The notes beneath the pieces were generated by a model. That model saw nothing but the letters and a program-made list of their open reading frames with translations. It had not been told where the DNA came from and searched no databases. Shown piece by piece: positions 1 through 12,656 of a stretch of DNA of 64,000 nt. Positions within the stretch are counted from its first letter, which is position 1. The number at the start of each line of letters is the position of its first letter. Source of the stretch: Rusavskia elegans (lineage: Eukaryota; Ascomycota; Lecanoromycetes; Teloschistales; Teloschistaceae); NCBI GenBank assembly GCA_011316305.1, contig SAUG01000139.1, positions 1 through 64,000 on the forward strand. Direction: 5' to 3'. Made by a program: the position numbers and the translations under genes.

Positions 1-66
1 TAACCCTAACCCTAACCCTAACCCTAACCCTAACCCTAACCCTAACCCTAACCCTAACCCTAACCC
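1..66. repeat. Terminal telomere repeat, 11 copies of TAACCC
   Basis: Eleven perfect hexamers of TAACCC, the C-rich strand of the common TTAGGG telomere, start at the first base of the window. This marks the left edge as a real chromosome end. The tract runs without spacer into the 5.88-kb subtelomeric unit at the bases CCCGGCC; the internal copies of that unit read ACCCGGCC at the same place, so telomere and unit share an ACCC overlap. Confidence 0.98.
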
Positions 67-431
67 GGCCTAGATAAAGGGTTCCGCGATATATTAGATA
101 GAAGATATAATAGCCGAATAGGAACTATATCCGGCTATTAGCTTAAATCTAATACTCGGAAAAGAATAAAGCTAACCCGGTACTTATCCCGTACCTTATA
201 GTAGATATCCTTCTCGTACGCCTGCTTAAGGTATTCGTTAAGACGGCCTTTAATATATAAGAAGGCTTAAACCTAGCGATTATAGGAAAAAGGTTAGCTA
301 AAAGATAAATCTAAATAATCTTTGAAGCTATTAATATATTATTAGAAGCGTGCTACGGCGCGTTACCTATTATAAATCGGGTTATTCGCGGCTTAATTAT
401 CCTATTCGGCTTATTCGAAAGTAAAGGCTTT

Positions 432-1538
432 AAATTCGCGACTACTAAAGGGATAGATATCTTTAAGTAGTATAACTAAAAGATCTTTAATAATATTATA
501 GGATTTATAGTAAGCTATAAAACTCTCGCGATAGAAAGGGTTAGATATAATTAGCTCTATAGATATAGAACCGAGGTTTCGAGTAAAATAGAACGGGTAG
601 GTTAATACTTTAAGGCCTGTAGGCCCTTTATCTAGATTCTAGAAATAATCCTTCTAAGCTTGGAAGCAGTATATATTACGAAGTAGGGTAATACTAGGAT
701 AGAAAGCTCTACTACAAGTTTTAATAAAATCGTTAAAGCCGAAATCGAGGTAGAATTTATTAGGAGGAACGATCTCCTTAGATATATTATATTAGTAAGC
801 TAGTATCTATTCTATAGCGCCTCGGGCTTCCTATAGCGAATCGTATATAATATTAGCCTTTAAGTTATAGGCCGATAGGATAAGGAAAAGCCTTTTAAAT
901 TCCTATGTAGTATTAACGCGCCTTACTACTTCTACCTATAAAGGGTCGAGGCAGTTAGCCGGAATAGGGTAGTAGATATCTATAGGAGCTAATAATCTAA
1001 AGAAATATAGCTCCTAGTTAGTAGATATATTAGTATAGGCGGCTTCGAAACTTTAAGAATAGCGGGCGGATATATACTTAGGGCAGGTTAATCGAATAGT
1101 AGGAAGGACGATTAAGTCTATCTAGCCTAATTAAAAATTATAATCTATATAAATAGTATCCTGTTCTATTCGTATTATATTAGGGAAATATATATAGGTA
1201 TTAAAGCTTCGCCTTCGGTCGGCAGAACTAAAGCTAATATATAGTTATTTAAACTTATAAATACTATAGCTATAGATTATAAAATACGGGTTCTATATAA
1301 TATATTAATAGAAAGGCGGGTAGAAGTACTAGTAAAATAAATAAAAGTAGACCGCTAGAGTTATAGAAGTAAAGATAATATTATCGATATTAGTAATAGT
1401 ATAGATCTAAAGGTTATCTTATTCTTCTATTATAAGTTATTCGAGTAAAGCCTTCTTACTATAGCTAATATTAAAGGAGGGTAGAATAGATTCCCTAGCG
1501 AGGAGAGCGCGCTAATTAATATTACGGAAATCCGGGTA
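432..1538 (+). pseudogene. RIP-degraded plus-strand reading frame of the subtelomeric unit
   Basis: Reading from the codon at 432 gives about 369 codons in one continuous frame in which every stop I met is TAA or TAG and none is TGA. That is the pattern left when CAA, CAG and TGG codons are hit by RIP in an otherwise unshifted coding sequence. The same frame occurs in the other three units and there continues upstream across the position where the telomere cut this copy, so the original gene was longer than what is left here. The relic is rich in Ile, Tyr and Lys, as expected after C-to-T change. Further along (about 1800-1910) the unit has a Gly/Ser/Tyr-rich stretch. I do not recognise the family and could not find helicase motifs. 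No functional protein is expected. Confidence 0.55.
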
Positions 1539-3821
1539 AGTAGGATCGTTATACTATAATATTACTAAATAGTATAGAAGCGGGAAAAATAGAGTAGACG
1601 AAGCTTTCTAGGGACTAAACGATTTCTAATATATAGCGAGTTCGCCGAAACTCCGAGTGTTAGATAGAAGGTCGGGGCGGTAGTTAGCTAGAATATCTAT
1701 TAGTAATCTAATAATAGATAGAAGTAGAAAGAAGGCTTACTATAATTATATAAGCGTTAAAAGGCCGTCGTAAGGATTTTATTAGCCTATTTAAACTCTA
1801 TAGGCCGTAGTTATAGCGGCGGTAATATAGGCGGTACTAACCGTAGTTATTACGGTAGTAATAATTCTATAGACTGTAGTTATTACCGCGGTAAGGTATT
1901 AGATAGCTATAGTAGAAGTCCAGGTCTATTATCTAAAGGTATATAAGGAATCTATTTAGTACCTAAATCGCTACCGGAAATAGATAGGGCTCGAATACTG
2001 TTTATAAAAGCAGGATCCTTAATTTATACCGGAGACGTAGTTTATAACCTTTTATATAAACGTCCTCCCCTATATTAGGCTATATTTATCGAGTAGAGAA
2101 TTCTAATAGGAAGGGTAAAAGTTAATACGTTACTAGCGAGGCGAGGTAAGGGATATTTATCGTTCGGTAGTCGGTATAAGGTATTAACCTAGTAAAGTAT
2201 ATCGTTATTAGGGAGGCAATCTTTAACTCTATAAGATAGGATAATAATAGAAAAAAAGATAGAAATAGATAGTAAAATCGAAAATTTAGGTTATAGTTCT
2301 ACCGTAGGTAGAATAAGCCCTTAGGGCTTTCTACGCCGGACTAATCTATCGCTAGAAGAAAGTTCTAATTAAGCTATTAGCTTCGATACGTAGCCCTAGA
2401 ATTATATTCTAGAGTTAATATAGAATTTAAACAGGGTATAATATAGTCCTAGGACTACGAAGGTCTATTTAATACTATAGTACGTACTAATAGATACCTT
2501 CGGGGCCTCGGTAGAAAAAATAGGAAGAGCGAGGGCGGCAGCCGGAACTACCTAAAATTTTTAGTTCGAAGCCTTTTTTATTTTAAATATTACTTTATAA
2601 CTTTTAGCCGCTTCCTTCCTCTTTTCCTCTATCTAGTACTTTTTAGGCCTACCTCGAGGTATCTTAAGTAGTTAGATAGATATATTACGCTCCGGTAGAA
2701 GTACTTAGTACTAGACCTCGAAATTACGAAAGGGGTTAACTAGTAAAAAGTATTATTAGGCGGTTCCGATAGAAAGAAAGAAAGAATAGGTATCTAATTT
2801 ATACGATATAAGGATATAAGAAGTCGGCTATTATTATATAATAGGAAAGGACCGTTACTAATATTACTAGAAAATACGTAAATTAAGTTTTAATTATAAG
2901 TATAAAGTAATAAATAGGAAGTAGGAAAACCTATTACCCTAATATTCGATATCTAAATTAGGCGGTAAAAGTAGGGAACTAGTATTCTATCGGGAATAAT
3001 AGGTCCCCTCCGGTATATAGAGCGGATTATAGGCTAGTACGCTTTAACTTTTATTAGGGACTTATTATAGAGCTAGCAGGCTTTTTTACCTATTTAAATA
3101 AGAGATAGCCGCCTAGATAGATCGTTAATAGTACTATAGTAGAAGAGAGGCCTATAGTAGGCTTTATAGTAATAAAGAATAGAACTAGGTAGTACCTAGA
3201 GTTTTAGATTATTAACAAACGGCCTGCTATTTTATACGCTACCGTTTTTATCGTATAGTATTACGTTCCTGTTTAACGGTAGCGGGGAGTTATCTATAAT
3301 CTATATTAAAGGTTAGGTAGGCTAGTAATAGCTTTACTAAACTTAAAAAGGAGCTAGTAAAAATAGAATAGAAAGAACGAGGGTAGAAATAGGAAATTCG
3401 TATAGAACCTGCCGCCTTATAGAAAAGTAAAAGATAAGACCTTTAGCTAATTAATTACTACCTTTAAATCTTCTTAACGTGTATATATACGGATAACTAT
3501 ATAGGTTACTATTAGATTAATTAGATAATTAAATCTTCCCGGCGATTAATTAGATAATTAAATCTTCTTTCGCTCTAAATAATAATTATACTAGTAGTAG
3601 CGGTAGAAAGCGGCGGGAAGCAGAATTTAGACGAATATTAAAACTAATAGCGACTATATAGTTAGATATACTACGAACTATTACGATTATTTTAGTTCTA
3701 AAAGCTGGAAGTTTATCGTAAGATAATTCTATAGAACTTTTATACCGGAACGGTATTAATAGGACGATATTAATATACGGTATAACCGACCGATATTAAC
3801 TAAGTCCTATAGAATACCCGC

Positions 3822-3835
3822 CTAACTCTAACCCT
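3822..3835. repeat. Internal telomere-like tract at unit end
   Basis: CTAACTCTAACCCT, a two-unit telomere-like tract with one substitution, in the same orientation as the terminal telomere. It lies at the right-hand end of the truncated unit, just before the shared terminal sequence. Confidence 0.7.
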
Positions 3836-3852
3836 CCGCACCGTACAATTAG

Positions 3853-6772
3853 TAGCTCTAAAGATATTAGAGCAATCTTTAAATTTAGCCGACGCTTTAT
3901 TCCCTTACTAAAATCTAATCTTTAAAGCAGGAAAGTTAGCTTTCGCCTATTTCTATATAATAAACCTAGATAAAGGGATAATAACTAAATTAGGCTTATA
4001 TTTATATTTATTATATATTTCTATAAATACTAAAGCCTTTTTATTTAGATCTATAGTAGAAGTATAGTAGAATAATTTCTTATATTATAGTATACCTTTA
4101 CGCCGTAGTATAGATAATCCTCGATAGCTAAAAAAGAAATTAGATACCGAGTTTAAATCTAAAGTATCCGAATCCGTATTAACCGGGTTATAAAAGGAGG
4201 TTATAAAAGCTAATTTATCTATATATAACTCGGTTAGTTCTTAATTTTTAAATCCTATAGGTTAAACGTAGTCCTAGGTTAATATTAATAGCGGCGCCTC
4301 TATAGTAGATAAAGGGGTATCGACGTAGTTCTAGATTAATATTAACGTTAGTTCTTTAGTTTTAGATAAAAGGGCGGGTTTAGGCTTTATAAAGCCTAGG
4401 TCTACTATTACTATTTTTATATCAGCTAAAGCTATATTAGTAAAAATAGAATAATAGAAAGTTTAACGGTTTACTACTATATTTAATAGTATACTATACT
4501 ATTAAGTAGAGCGCCTAAATAGTTTTTTCTAAACCTATCTCGTCGGCTAATAGCAGACCCCTAAATATAGGCTCTACAATTAATACCTAATATAGAAATT
4601 ATATCTAATACGGTTTAAAATACTATATAGTTCTAGGATATTTATTAAAATAGAGATAATTAGCCGGATAGATACCTAAGGCGCGGGATAGTTCGGGATC
4701 TAATTATAAGGTCTTATAGGACTCTTCGTATAAAGGAAAGATAATATTAATAGTACTAATATACTTTTAGATATTTTCGACTATTTATTAAACTTATTAG
4801 TTATCTATTACCGTATCGGTCTCTACTATAATATTAGTTAAATAGGCTACTTTATAGGTAAATACTTATTCTACTAATTTTTACTAGCCCTTTTAGATAG
4901 CTTTCGCCCTAGCTTCCTTTTCTTAAATTATTATAACTATCTATTCGACCGTTATATTAGAAAGGAACTAGACTAGTATATACTTAAGGTTATATAAACT
5001 CTTAATTATAGCTATTTACTCGGTATATAATAGGGGCAGGCAGGAATTCTACCGGCTATTATTTAATTTATATATAATATAAACCGAAACTAGTTTATCG
5101 ATTTTTTTTTTAAATTAGGCTAGTAATTCTTTTTCTACTACCTTATAATTAATATCCGGTAATACGCGGTTAGTTTCTAGTTCTTCCTTAATCTCGCGTA
5201 TCTAGTCTAGATCTTCGATCTAATTAAACTCTACGGGTTTAAAGGGGGTTAGCGCTAGAAGTTTTTCTAGCTTAAAGTCGGATATATAAGGATCGGTATC
5301 CGGAGTAGTATAATAGCGTACTAGTACAGCCTTATTAGTCTAGAATTTAGAGGTACCTATATAATTTCCCGAATATACCGCCTTTTTAATCGACTTTTTA
5401 AACTAGTTTTTAACTAGGTAATAGACTCGATATTAATCCTCGGAAGCGTAAACCTAATAGAAGTATTTTTTATTCCGGTAAACCGGATCGCCCTCGGAAG
5501 TATACGTCGAAATATCTAGGCCTCGGCTACTTGTTAGGATATTATTAATATCTTAATCTAGTATAAAAAAAGTTAATAAATCGTATAAAAAGTATTCCTT
5601 TCGACAGGTAATAGCTATATATAGGAAATAGGATTAAAACCGCTAATATTAATCTCGTTCTACTAAGAAATATAGCTAAATAGTTTACTAACTTTAATCT
5701 ATATTTTTACTAGCTCTTTTTCTATTTACTTTTTTTAGTATTCTTCCTTATTAATAGTAGTAAGTCTATCTAGTAGTACGCTTAGATAGCTATAAAGCTC
5801 CCTTAGTTCGCTAGTATTAGCGAGGCCGAGATACCCGTATAGCAAAATATCGCTACCTATAAGATCTAGTCCGCCTTTTTTAGAAAAAATAACCTAAACG
5901 CTATTAAGGAACTATAATAGATTTTTAGATAGTAGTAGTCCGGCTAAAGCTAGGCTTACGTCTATTAATAGATTTAGAGTAGCAGTTTTCCTAGATCTAA
6001 TAGGTATTAATAGCCTAGCTTATATAGTCCGTATTCTTTTCTTTTCCTTTAGTAGTACTATATAGACCTAGGACTATATTCTAGTACGAGCTAGATACTT
6101 TAAAAGGGGTATTTTAGAAACCGTAGGATAACCGTACCTAGAAAAAAAAGAAAGACTATATAGTTTTAGGGGTCGAAAATATAGACTATCGGAATAAATT
6201 AATATAATTAAGGCTAGATATAATTCTAGAATAATAAATAATAAAGGCTAGATATAATCCTAGGATAATAACTCGCTATAATTAAATTAAGGTAAATTAA
6301 CTAAAAGCCGCGGTAAAATTAGTATTAAATATAGTAATTCGAGTATTCGGAAGCTATAAAATATAGTTTATATCTAATACTATAAAGCAGATTATAACCC
6401 TAAAACTATATTAAAGAGTAGAAAAACGTACTAATAAGGTTATAATTAAAAAAGAAATAGAAATATACGAGCAGGTAGTACTAAGTATAATATATAAAAA
6501 AAAGAAAAGTAAAATAGAAGATAAAGAGTATTTATATATTAATAACAGCCGAGTAATATACTAATAGACGCGAGTAACGCGTAGATATTTAACAGGTTTT
6601 ATTTCTAAAGTAAAAATAGGTAGTAGAATAAAATAAAAATAAACTACTTTATTAGAAGAATATATTAAATATATAATATATAGTAAATATATTAGGACTA
6701 GTGCTCTTTTATTATCCTAGGATTATATCCAGTCTTTATAGTATTAAGGCTTTAGTTATCCTAGGATTATAT
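3853..6772. other. 2.9-kb RIP-degraded stretch between the truncated and the first complete unit
   Basis: This sequence is absent at the other unit-to-unit junctions (12640-12660 and 18520-18545). It is as strongly depleted in CpA and TpG as the units themselves. I see no intact frame. Near its right end are inverted pairs of a 24-25 base word (listed separately). It could be an unrelated degraded transposon caught in the array, or older subtelomeric DNA joined when the truncated copy arrived. Confidence 0.6.
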
Positions 6773-6778
6773 CCAGCC
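6212..6778. repeat. Inverted pairs of a repeated word, MITE-like
   Basis: The word GGCTAGATATAATCCTAGG (6246-6264, with a diverged copy at 6212) recurs in inverted orientation twice, at 6710-6734 and 6755-6778. Two copies per arm facing each other across about 440 bases look like the subterminal repeats of a small transposon. The outer right-arm copy merges into the left end of the complete unit at 6773, whose sisters begin with the same CCAGCC. Confidence 0.5.
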
Positions 6779-8259
6779 CTTATAGAATTAAAAGAAAAAC
6801 TTATCCGGATTAAACTATAATCTATATATATCTAGCGAAAAGTATCGGTTTCTAAGTCTATAAGGTCTATAGTTATTAATTAAATAGATAAATAGTAGGA
6901 CGATATAAAGATACCTTATATCTATATCTATAGGTAATCTACCTTAATATTCCTTTCTACTAGTAAAAGTTATTTTCCCTCGACCTAGTTAGATCTTTTT
7001 ATATCGGAGTATTTAGTAAACCGCTAGATCTAAAGGATATAGTCTTAGAATTATATTATTAATAGATATAGTCCTAGAGTTACGTTATTAATATCGGTAC
7101 TAGTTATTTACCGCGGACTATAATCTAGTAATCTATTATAACTAAACTAAATCTAATTCTTATTTCTATTATAATTAAAAAGCTCGGAATTATCGGCTAG
7201 ATTATTATTATCGTTAAATTTCGCCTCTTAAACCTCTACTACGATAGCTAGCTAATCTAGCTTCTAGTAAAAAATATAGAAATAATCGGAAAATATTAGA
7301 TCTAGTATACCGAAGGTACTATAATTATTAAATAGATACGGCTCGAGTAGGAAAACCCGCCCTAAAATACTCTATAAAGTAGTTTCTAGACTGCCGGTTC
7401 TAATAATATTACTAAGTTTTTCTAGTTCCTTCTATCGCCGCGTCGCGTATATTCTATATTATCGGCCTAGTCGACTAGAATCCTAGCTAAATACTATCCG
7501 GTCCGAGCTACTTTAAAAAAGCTTCGGATCTCTTAGGCTTTTTCTATACTATATATTTATTTCGCGGAGATTATTATAGCTAGATCGTTATAATTAAACT
7601 AAAAGATAGTATATAAAATAGTAGAAGTAATATAAAATATCTATTATAAAAAAGTTAAGCTATATTTAGTACTTCCGGCGTTAATAAAGTATCTATAGAA
7701 CTTATAGATTAAAACCCGGAAAAATATATATTCCTATTTCCGTTCCCGGTAATCTTTATAGTTATCCTACGCGAAAAGGGCCTATAGCCGATCTCTTTAT
7801 AAGCCGGATTTAAAATACTAGCTAAAGTAAAAATTATTAGATTTAGAAAACTAATAAATAAAAGTAATATAAAGAAATATCCCTCCTAGAAATTATTATA
7901 TAGCGGGGAAAGTTAATAGTTTAAAGCCTAACCGTTCCTGTTTAGTTAAGCGCTTTAGATATAGCTCTTAAATCTCTTTCCGGACCTAGGCTATAAAAGT
8001 TCTATACTAGTAATTTTACTCTTTATTAAACTAAAATATATAGAGCTACTATTTTAGAATTTATAGTTTAGGCGCCCTTATAACTTCCTCGGTTTACTAC
8101 TTAGTATCGATAATATCGTCCGCTATCCGGTTAACTAGCTTATAAATAATATATTTATTATAGTCGATAAATATAAAATATATAGCGAGTTAAATAGATT
8201 TATAGTAACGACGCTAAAGTAAGGTAGTACGATTAGAAAAAGATACTACCTAAACTTTG

Positions 8260-10700
8260 TCTACCTAGAAGCGAAAGCAGATTTAGAAAAAAGCAAGGAA
8301 CCGGTCTTATTTTATACGGATCCTAGCGATATTATATATACTTTTAAACTTCTACTAAAGCCCGATTCTAATATTTAATTAGTAAATAATTCGAGTATTA
8401 AAAGAAAGAATACTCTACTAGAAAATTATATCCGGAAAATAAGAAATAATACTATACCGGTCTATTATTACTTAGTATTATAAGCTAAATCTAGTTATAT
8501 AAGCAGGATCGGCGTCTATTTCTATATTATTTTCTTCTAAAGTAGAAACTACGCGTACCCGTTTTATCTACTATTCCTTTTTTATAAAGGAAGGATATTA
8601 TACTGGTTCGGTTTCCTCTATAGCGAGACGTATAGTATTAATAGTAATATAAAATATATTTCTATTAGTTCTTTATTCTTCCTATAAAGCTAGAAATAGA
8701 CCGGCTACCGGTATAGATTATACCGCTAATACTTTAAAAAGGAGAAGTTAAGTATTTAGAAAAGTCGAGATAAAGGCGATAATATCCTAGGTAGAAATAA
8801 AGGTATATAGTCGATAGAACTCCGCGGGAAGGTTAAAAATATAGTTCTAGAACTATATTAGACCCGGCCTAGATAAAGGGTTCCGCGATATATTAGATAG
8901 GAGATATAATAGCTAAATAAAAACTATATCCGGCTATTAACTTAAATCTAATATTCGGAAAAGAGTAAAGCTAACCCGGTACTTATCCTATATTCTATAG
9001 TAAATATCTTTCTTATACGCCTGCTTAAAGTATTTATTAAGACGGCTTTTAATATATAAGAAAGCTTAAACCTAGTAATTATAGAAAAAAAGTTAGCTAA
9101 AAAATAGATCTAAATAATTTTCGAAGCTATTAGTATATTATTAAAAGCGCGCTGCGGTATATTATTTATTATAAATCGGGTTATTCGCGGCCTAATTATT
9201 TTATTCGGCTTATTTAAAAGCGAAGGCTTTAAATTCGCGACTACTAAAAAGATAGATATCCTTAAATAATATAACTAAAAGATCTTTAATAGTATTATAG
9301 GATTTATAGTAAACTATAAAACTCTTATAACGGAAGGGGTTAGATATAGTTAGCTCTATAGATATAGAGCCGAGGTTTTAAATAAAATAGAATAGGTAGG
9401 TCGATACTTTAAGGCCTATAGGCCCTTTATCTAGATTCTAGAAATAATCCTTCTAAGCTTAAAAGCAGTATATATTATAAAGCAGGGTAATACTAGGATA
9501 GGGAGCTCTACTATAAGTTTTAATAAAATTATCGAAGCCGAAATCGAAGTAGGATTTATTAGGAAGAACGATTTCCTTAAATATATTATATTAATAAGCT
9601 AGTATCTATTCTATAATACTTTAGGCTTTCTATAGCGAATCGTATATAATATTAGCTTTTAAATTATAGGCTAATAGAACGAAAAAAAGCCCTTTAAACT
9701 CCTATATAGTATTAGCGCGCCTTACTACTTCTACCTATAAAAGGTCGAAGTAATTAGCCGGAATAGGGTAGTAGATATTTATAGGAGCTAATAATCTAAA
9801 GAAATATAGCTTCTAGTTAATAAATATATTAGTATAGGCGGTTTTAAAATTTTAAAAATAGCGGGCGGATATATATTTAGAATAGATTAATTAAATAGTA
9901 GGAAGGATAATTAAGTCTATCTAGCCTAATTAAAAATTATAATCTATATAAATAGTATTCTATTCCGTTTATATTATATTAGGGAAATATATATAGGTAT
10001 TAAAGCTTCGCCTTTAGTCGGTAGAATTAAAGCTAATATATAGTTATTTAAATTTATAAATACTAAAGCTATAGATTATAAAGCGCGGGTTCTATATAAT
10101 ATATTAATAGAAAGGTAGATAGAAGTACTAATAAAATAGATAGAAATAGACCGCTAGAATTATAGGAGTAAGGATAATACTATCGATATTAGTAGTAGTA
10201 CGGATCTAAAGGTCGTTTTACTTTTCTATTATAAATTATTTAAATAAAGCCTTTTTACTACAGCTAATATTAAAGGAGGGTAAAATAGACTCTTTAGCGA
10301 GGAAAACGCGCTAATTAATATTATAGAAATCCGGGTAAGCAGGATCGTTACGCTATAATATTACTAAATAGTATAGAAACGGGAGGAATAGAGTAGATAA
10401 AACTTTCTAGAAACTAAATAATCTCTAATATATAGTAAGTTCGCCGAAGCTTCGAGCGTTAAATAAAAGGTCGGGGCAGTAGCTAGCTAGAATATCTATT
10501 AGCGATCTAATAATAGATAGAAATAAAAAAAAGGCTTACCGTAATTATATAAACGTTAAAAAGCCGTTATAAAGATTTTATTAGCCTATTTAAACTCTAT
10601 AGGCCGTAGTTATAGCGGTAGTAATATAGGCGGTATTAACCGTAGTTATTACGGTAGTAATAATTTTATAGGCTATAGTTATTACCGCGGTAAGGTATTA
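8260..10700 (+). pseudogene. RIP-degraded plus-strand frame, unit copy 1
   Basis: The relic frame seen in the telomeric copy continues upstream here through the point where that copy was cut (8864), and on past 8260. TAA and TAG stops are scattered throughout, no TGA was met in the part read, and no start or end can be fixed, so the limits are approximate. The family is not recognised. The equivalent stretches of the next two units lie at about 14140-16590 and 20030-22470. Confidence 0.45.
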
Positions 10701-11220
10701 GATAGCTATAGTAGAAGTCTAGGTCTATTATCTAAAAGTATATAAAAAATCTATTTAGTACCTAAATTGCTACCGGAAATAGATAGAGTTTAAATACCGC
10801 TTATAGAAATAGGATCCTTAATTTATACCGGAAACGTAGTTTATAACCCTTTATATAAGTATCTTTCTCTATATTAGGCTATATTTATCGAGTAGGGAAC
10901 TCTAATAGGAAAGGTAAAAGTTAATATATTACTAGTAAGGCGAAATAAAGGATATTTATTGCTCGGTAGTCGGTATAGAATATTAACCTAGTAAAATATA
11001 TTATTATTAAAGAAGTAATCTTCGACTCCGTAAAATAGGATAATAATAGAAAGAAAGGTAGAAATAGATAGTAAAATCGAAGGTTTAGGTTATAGTTCTG
11101 CTATAAGTAGAATAAGCTCCTAGAACTTTCTATACCGGACTAATCTATTATTAGAAAAAGGTTATAATTAAACTATTAGCTTCGATATATAGCTCTAGAA
11201 TTATATTCTAGAGTCGATAT

Positions 11221-12045
11221 AGAGTTTAAACGGGGTATAACGTAGTTCTAGGAATATAAAGGTCTATTTAATACTATAGTACGTACTAATAGATACCTTC
11301 GGAGCCTTAGTAGAAAGAATAGAAGGAATAAAGGCGGCAGCCGGAACTACCTAAAATTTTTAGTTCGAGGCCTTTTTTATTTTAAATATTATTTTATAAT
11401 TTTTAGCCGCTTTCTTCTTCTCTTCCTCTATCTAATACTTCTTAGACCTGCTTTAAAGTATTTTAGGTAGTTAGATAGATATATTACGCTCCGGTAGAAG
11501 TACTTAGCGCTAGACCTTAAAATTATAAAAAAAATTAACTAGTAAAAAGTATTATTAGGCGGTTCCGATAAAAAGAAAGGAGAAATAAATATCTAACTTA
11601 CGCGATATAAAGATATAAAAAGTCGGCTATTATTATATAATAGGAAAGGACCGTTACTAATATTACTAGGGAATATATAAATTAGGTTTTAATTATAAAT
11701 ATAAAATAACGAATAGGAAGTAAAAAAACCTATTATCCTAATATTCGATATCTAGATTAGGCGGTAAAAGTAGGGAACTAGTATTCTATCGGGAATAATA
11801 GGTCCCTCCCGGTATATAAAGCGGATTATAGACTAGTATACTTTAACTTTTATTAGAGACTCGTTATAGAGCTAGCGGGCTTTTTTACCTATTTAAATAA
11901 AAAATAGCCGCCTAGATAGATTATTAATAGTACCGTAGTAGAAGAGAGGCCTATAGCAGGCTTTATAGTAATAAAGAATAGAACTAGGTAGTACCTGGAA
12001 TTTTAGATTATTAATAAACAGCCTGCTACTTTATACGCTACCGTC
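11221..12045 (-). pseudogene. RIP-degraded minus-strand frame, unit copy 1
   Basis: On the reverse strand about 275 codons read in one phase from 12045 down to 11221 with only TAA and TAG stops. It includes a Lys/Arg-rich block at about 11400-11480. It faces the plus-strand relic of the same unit. The product is not recognised. The frame is repeated at the equivalent positions of the other copies. Confidence 0.45.
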
Positions 12046-12620
12046 TTTATTATATAGTATTATATTCCCGTTTAATAGTAGCAGGGAATAATCTATAACC
12101 TATATTAAAGGTTAGGTAGGCTAGTAATAGCTTCGCTAAACTTAAGAAGGAGCTAGTAAAAGTAGAATAGAAGGAGCGAGGGTAGAAATAGAAAATTCGC
12201 GTAGAACCTGCCGCCTTATAGAGAAGTAAAGGGTAAGACCTTTAGCTAATTAATTACTACTTTTAAATCTTTTTAACGCGTATATATATAAATAACTATA
12301 TAGGTTACTATTAGATTAATTAGATAATTAAATCTTCCCGGCGATTAATTAGATAATTAAATCTTCCCTCGCTCTAAGCGATAATTATATTAGCGGTAAT
12401 AGCGGAAAGTAGCGGGAAGTAGGATTTAGACGAATATTAAAACTAACAGCGACTATATAATTAGATATACTACGAACTATTATAATTATTTTAGTTCTAA
12501 AAGCTGGAGGTTTATTATAAAATAATTCTATAGAACTTTCGTACCGGAACGGTATTAATAGGATAATATTAATATACAGTACAACCGACCGATATTAACT
12601 AAGTTCTATAGGATACCCGC

Positions 12621-12634
12621 CTAACCCTAACCCT
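12621..12634. repeat. Internal telomere-like tract at end of unit copy 1
   Basis: CTAACCCTAACCCT, two perfect CCCTAA-type repeats in terminal-telomere orientation, 22 bases before the next unit. Confidence 0.75.
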
Positions 12635-12656
12635 CTATACTATATAATAATTACGT

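Larger units (their letters stand above)
67..3852 (+). repeat. Telomere-truncated copy of the 5.88-kb subtelomeric unit
   Basis: This stretch aligns base for base with the last 3.79 kb of the complete units that begin at 6773, 12657 and 18542: for example the start at 67 matches 8866, 14750 and 20633. The first 2.09 kb of the unit is missing and replaced by the telomere. It ends with a telomere-like tract (3822-3835) followed by CCGCACCGTACAATTAG, the same terminal sequence as at 24402-24420. It looks less decayed than the inner copies, keeping more C and G at shared positions. Confidence 0.9.
6773..12656 (+). repeat. Subtelomeric 5.88-kb unit, complete copy 1
   Basis: First of three full head-to-tail copies; the CCAGC left end recurs 5884 bases later at 12657 and again at 18542. 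The copy is heavily RIP-mutated: in 12001-12060, for example, I count 13 TpA against one CpA and one TpG. It carries relic frames on both strands (plus strand across about 8260-10700, minus strand 12045-11221), so the element once held at least two convergent genes or a gene plus another unit. It ends with a telomere-like tract at 12621-12634. Confidence 0.9.
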
